From Lacisediminihabitans profunda (GTDB lineage Bacteria; Actinomycetota; Actinomycetes; Actinomycetales; Microbacteriaceae): DNA of 64,000 nt. How positions within the stretch are numbered: position 1 is the first letter of the stretch; each line of letters opens with the position of its first letter. Where the stretch lies: NCBI RefSeq assembly GCF_008040105.1, contig NZ_VRMG01000009.1:310001-374000 (forward strand), in the 5' to 3' direction. The translations under genes and the position numbers were made by a program. Under the pieces are notes generated by a model that did not search any database, was not told the origin of the DNA, and worked only from the letters and a program-made list of their open reading frames with translations. Shown here in pieces: positions 60,931 through 64,000 of the stretch.

Positions 60931-61836
60931 TCACTTTCTCGTTGGGTGGTGCTGGTTGGGGTCGTTGTCGATAAGGGTGGTGAGCCGCGGCTCCGCGACG
61001 AGCGTCGCGAGGTTGTCGCCCATGATGCCCGCGAGCTGGCCTGGCGAGAGGAAGTCGGCGTGCGAGAGCACGGCTTCGATCGACTGTCGGTAGGTGAGAT
61101 GGTCGCGGGAGGCAGGGAAGTCGCTGCCCCAATAGAGCCGCTCGGAACCGAAGCCGTCCACAATTGCGCGGAAGATCTCCTGGGCCTCCGGATACGGAAA
61201 CTCCCAGTGTTCAGAAGCGTTGTAGTTGAAGCCCGAGATCTTGACACCGACGTTCGGCAGATCGCCGAGAGCCACGAGGGCATCGAACTCTACCGCCGAC
61301 GACGGATGCGACATGTGATGGATGAGCACAGGCAGCCCGGGGTTCGCGGCGGCGACGGGTCGAAGGTCGCCGAACCAGGCGGCCGAGAGCGCGAGGGAGG
61401 CGATGAGTCCCGAGTCGGCGGCGAATCGAAAGAACTCACCAGCGTCATCGGATGCGAGCCAGCCGTCGTTGGCATCGGGCGTCACATAGTGGGTGAACCC
61501 GCCGGCGCCGGTGCGCTCGATCTCGGCACGCAGACGGTCGGCGGCACCCGGGCTGTGATGCTCTTCGCGCCACAGGCAGTCCACATCAACCCACGGCGTG
61601 ATGCGGTCGGGATGCGCCGCGGCGAACCGCGCGACGTAGTCGTTGTTGTCGTCGTTGGCAAAGCCAGCGCCGCCGGCGCCGCCACCGATGCGGGCACACA
61701 CCACCGCGGCACGTTCGACGTCGTGCGTGTCCATCTCGTACAGCAGTGCCTCGATGCTGCCGCGTGTCTCCGGATCGGGCACCGCGGTGTCATACGGCCA
61801 GCGGCGCCAGGCGTGGCAGTGTGCATCGAAGAGCAT
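60931..61836 (-). CDS. Amidohydrolase-family protein, possible sugar-lactone hydrolase
   Basis: 301 residues from the ATG at 61836. It begins with MLFDAHCHAW, has IHHMSHPSS, LYWGSDFP and no further metal cluster, matching the COG2159/COG3618 branch of amidohydrolases. That branch includes rhamnono- and fuconolactonases, and also decarboxylases. Given a dehydratase and an FAH-family hydrolase in the same operon, a lactonase step on an aldonolactone is reasonable. It starts 2 bp before the stop of the preceding gene. Confidence 0.82.
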   Translation of the reverse strand: MLFDAHCHAWRRWPYDTAVPDPETRGSIEALLYEMDTHDVERAAVVCARIGGGAGGAGFANDDNNDYVARFAAAHPDRITPWVDVDCLWREEHHSPGAADRLRAEIERTGAGGFTHYVTPDANDGWLASDDAGEFFRFAADSGLIASLALSAAWFGDLRPVAAANPGLPVLIHHMSHPSSAVEFDALVALGDLPNVGVKISGFNYNASEHWEFPYPEAQEIFRAIVDGFGSERLYWGSDFPASRDHLTYRQSIEAVLSHADFLSPGQLAGIMGDNLATLVAEPRLTTLIDNDPNQHHPTRK

Positions 61837-61837
61837 C

Positions 61838-62890
61838 TCAGTTCCCACGGCCGGCAACGACGCGATCGGTGATCTGCGCGCGCGGCTCGATGCCGGCGGA
61901 GAGACGCTCCAACTCGTCCACCATGAGAGCGAAGAACCGCGGCTGTGCTTCAACGGTCACCCCGGCGATATGTGCCGAGAGGAACACGTTCGACATCCCC
62001 CGTAGCGGAGAGTCGACGGCGAGAGGCTCCGGGTCGTGCGCGTCAAGGCCAAACCACGTGTCGCCCTGCTGCGCTCGCGCTATCAAAGCCCGGACATCCA
62101 CGACGCTGCCCCGCGAGACATTGACGAACACCGCACCCTCGCGGAGCAGGGCCAACTCGGCCTCGCCGATCATCCCCGTGGTGTGCGGGGTCGCGGGAGC
62201 GAGACAGACCACGACGTCCCGCCCCATCACCGTCGCAAGCGAGGCGAAATCGACGCGTTGCGCATCTGCGAGCTCGCGGGGCGCGTACGGGTCATAGGCG
62301 ATGATCGGGCACTCGAACGGTGCGAGGAATTCGCGCAGGCGCCAGCCGATGTGACCGAACCCGATCAGGCCGACCGTCTTGCCCGTGAGCTCCCGGCCGG
62401 GAGGCCTCGTGCGATATTCGCTCTGGCTCATGTCGTGACCTGCGATGATCTCGCGAAAGCGCGCATTCTGGCGCAGCCCTATCAGCATCAGGGCAAGCGC
62501 CCACTCGGCGACCGGCCACGACGACGCATGGGTGGTGTCCACGACCAGCACGCCGGCGGCACGCGCAGCGGCAACATCGATGCGGCCGGCGAACCGATCA
62601 CCCTCGATGTCGCCGACGAGCCTGAGGTTCGGCGCGGCGGCAAAGACGCGTGAGGTCACGCGCGGGGCGCCGTGGAAGACGAGGAGGACGTCTTTGTCTG
62701 AGGCGAATTCTGCGAGGCGATCGTCGAGCTCGGGGACGACCGGGATCTGCCCCCAAGGGTCGCCTGGCGCCTCGAAGTCGGCGAAACTGATTTCGGCGAT
62801 CGTGCCGAGGCGGGTGAGGTCGCCCTGGCTGATGTAGTGGTCGCGGAGGCCGGGGTGACAGGCGATTCCGACCTTGAGCTCCGCGGTCAT
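61838..62890 (-). CDS. D-isomer-specific 2-hydroxyacid dehydrogenase family protein
   Basis: 350 residues. The NAD domain has TVGLIGFGHIGWRL, VNVSRGSVVDVRAL and the catalytic His in SAHIAG; Arg and Glu of the triad fall in the same region. It would oxidise or reduce a 2-hydroxy/2-oxo acid. Its start overlaps the enolase-superfamily stop by 4 bp. In the rhamnonate model it could take the place of an SDR that handles the 2-oxo-3-deoxy acid, but that is inference. Confidence 0.87.
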   Translation of the reverse strand: MTAELKVGIACHPGLRDHYISQGDLTRLGTIAEISFADFEAPGDPWGQIPVVPELDDRLAEFASDKDVLLVFHGAPRVTSRVFAAAPNLRLVGDIEGDRFAGRIDVAAARAAGVLVVDTTHASSWPVAEWALALMLIGLRQNARFREIIAGHDMSQSEYRTRPPGRELTGKTVGLIGFGHIGWRLREFLAPFECPIIAYDPYAPRELADAQRVDFASLATVMGRDVVVCLAPATPHTTGMIGEAELALLREGAVFVNVSRGSVVDVRALIARAQQGDTWFGLDAHDPEPLAVDSPLRGMSNVFLSAHIAGVTVEAQPRFFALMVDELERLSAGIEPRAQITDRVVAGRGN

Positions 62891-64000
62891 CGGTATGCCA
62901 CCGATCCGTCCTCACGCAGAGCAGGGGAGATGGCAAAGACGCCGACGCGAGCACCCACCAGCGCCGCATCATTCAGCTCCATCCCGAGGCCGGGGGCGTC
63001 GATGGGATAGAGATAGCCGTCAACCAGCGGTGTGATCCTATTCACCATCGACAGGACCGGCTCAACATCCTGTTCAACATGTTCCTGCACCTCCCAGTTC
63101 GGAATCGTGATCCCCAGATGCACGTGCGCCATAGTCGCGACCGGACCGGATGGCACGCAATGTGGAATGACGCCGATGTGGTGCGCCTCCGCCATCGCGC
63201 AGATCTTGCGCACGTGAGTGAATCCGCCGGCGATGCCGACGTCGGGGCGAATGAACGAGATCCCGGCATTCTCGATGTACTCCCGGAACTCGTAAATCGT
63301 GGTGTTGCGTTCCCCGGCAGCCATCGGAACGGTCACCTTCGCCGACACCTCGCCGAACGCGATTGCACTGTCGGGCGGGATCGGATCCTCGACGAAGAGT
63401 GGCCGGAACCTGGCGAGTTCTGTGATCAGGGCGATGGAGTTGCCTGGCTGCATGTTCCTGTGCAGTTCGATGCCGATATCCATTCGATCACCGACAGCGT
63501 CCCGGATGGCGCCGAAACGCTCCACGAGGTCGGCGGTGCGCTCGGCATGCCGCATGCCGTGGTGCTCGGGTTGGAAGAGCAGCACCTTGATCGCCGTATA
63601 GCCGGCCTGCTGGGCTGCGACCGAGGCGGCAACGACCTCGTCGGTGGTTCCTGTCTGCACCACCTTCATGGCGCGAACACCCTTGCGCGAACGGCCGCCG
63701 AGCAACTGCCACACCGGCTCCTCGAAGCGCTTGCCGCGCAGGTCCCAGAGTGCCTGGTCGATCGCGCTGATCGCGCCCCCCAGGGTGATGCCGCGCCAGC
63801 CCAGTGCACGGTATATGCGCAGCCAGTGGGCTTCGACATCCATTCCGTCGGCGCCCACCAGGTAGCCGCTGATCGCTTTCAGCACTTCGACGACGGCGAG
63901 CGGGAACGCGAAAGCGGTCGACTCGCCGATGCCGGTCAGGCCAGACTCGGTGGTGAGGCGCACGAAGACGGAGGTGTTGGACGCGAAGGTCTCGACCTCG
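62887..64000 (-). CDS. Mandelate racemase/enolase superfamily dehydratase (5' end outside window)
   Basis: The frame is open to the window edge (VETFASNTSVFVRL precedes the GTG at 63963), so the gene starts beyond it. N-terminal capping region SGLTGIGES is followed by a TIM-barrel with metal-ligand stretches GIELHRNM, FVEDPIPP and AAGERNTT and the late PHCVPSGPV and NWEVQEH. The pattern is close to galactonate/rhamnonate-type sugar acid dehydratases. The first ligand appears as Glu where relatives usually have Asp. It is the first visible gene of the operon. Confidence 0.88.
   Translation of the reverse strand, partial: EVETFASNTSVFVRLTTESGLTGIGESTAFAFPLAVVEVLKAISGYLVGADGMDVEAHWLRIYRALGWRGITLGGAISAIDQALWDLRGKRFEEPVWQLLGGRSRKGVRAMKVVQTGTTDEVVAASVAAQQAGYTAIKVLLFQPEHHGMRHAERTADLVERFGAIRDAVGDRMDIGIELHRNMQPGNSIALITELARFRPLFVEDPIPPDSAIAFGEVSAKVTVPMAAGERNTTIYEFREYIENAGISFIRPDVGIAGGFTHVRKICAMAEAHHIGVIPHCVPSGPVATMAHVHLGITIPNWEVQEHVEQDVEPVLSMVNRITPLVDGYLYPIDAPGLGMELNDAALVGARVGVFAISPALREDGSVAYR

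Overview
The window is 64 kb of high-G+C DNA. It has dense operons joined by 4-bp ATGA or GTGA overlaps, many GTG starts, LacI-family boxes of the streptomycete CebR type, and several promoters that look leaderless. Together these point to an actinobacterium, most likely Microbacteriaceae. The genus cannot be fixed from the sequence alone.

Region 1 (1-23.6 kb) looks like host backbone. It holds a cut-off sensor histidine kinase, a MarR/MFS efflux pair with a tandem operator, an alpha/beta hydrolase, a lipoate-protein ligase, an orphan beta-class DNA methyltransferase, and a full cellobiose operon (cebE-cebF-cebG-bglC-cebR) with two perfect TGGGAGCGCTCCCA boxes behind its promoter. After these come a DHA2 drug exporter, a VanY-like lipoprotein, phosphoglucomutase, prephenate dehydratase, two small membrane proteins, a lipid/diacylglycerol kinase, serS and a HAD phosphatase. 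Two intergenic stretches (4.15-4.55 and 17.55-18.70 kb) are packed with repeats, including three copies of a 96-97 bp palindromic element.

Region 2 (23.6-46.66 kb) is a probable genomic island. It starts at the 3' end of a tRNA-Ser(UGA) gene and ends at a second, slightly diverged copy of that 3' end (22 of 24 bases). It carries a putative aromatic catabolic set: TetR and IclR regulators, three SDRs plus an SDR fragment, two zinc alcohol dehydrogenases, two aldehyde dehydrogenases, two closely related metallo-beta-lactamase-fold hydrolases, an amidohydrolase-type decarboxylase, a flavin monooxygenase, an extradiol dioxygenase, a fumarylacetoacetate-hydrolase-family enzyme, a maleylacetate-reductase-like Fe dehydrogenase, a class II aldolase-family protein, and an RbsABC-type importer. 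Two promoters flanking the iclR gene share the same tandem operator. A fair reading is uptake and oxidation of a hydroxymethyl or lactone-bearing aromatic, then decarboxylation, hydroxylation and meta-cleavage. The substrate is not known.

Region 3 (46.66-64 kb) starts with the C-terminal remnant of a tyrosine integrase lying against the second att copy, as if an older element occupied the same tRNA before region 2 arrived. It then encodes plant-glycoside use: a Tat-exported six-hairpin glycosidase with a duplicated embedded module, a GH1 beta-glucosidase, a LacI regulator, a GH78 alpha-L-rhamnosidase, and a binding-protein-dependent importer. Upstream of the importer is an operon of enolase-superfamily dehydratase (cut by the window end), 2-hydroxyacid dehydrogenase, amidohydrolase/lactonase, ABM-fold protein, FAH-family hydrolase and a decayed aldehyde dehydrogenase. 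Two LacI-type boxes mark the promoters of the six-hairpin enzyme and of the importer.
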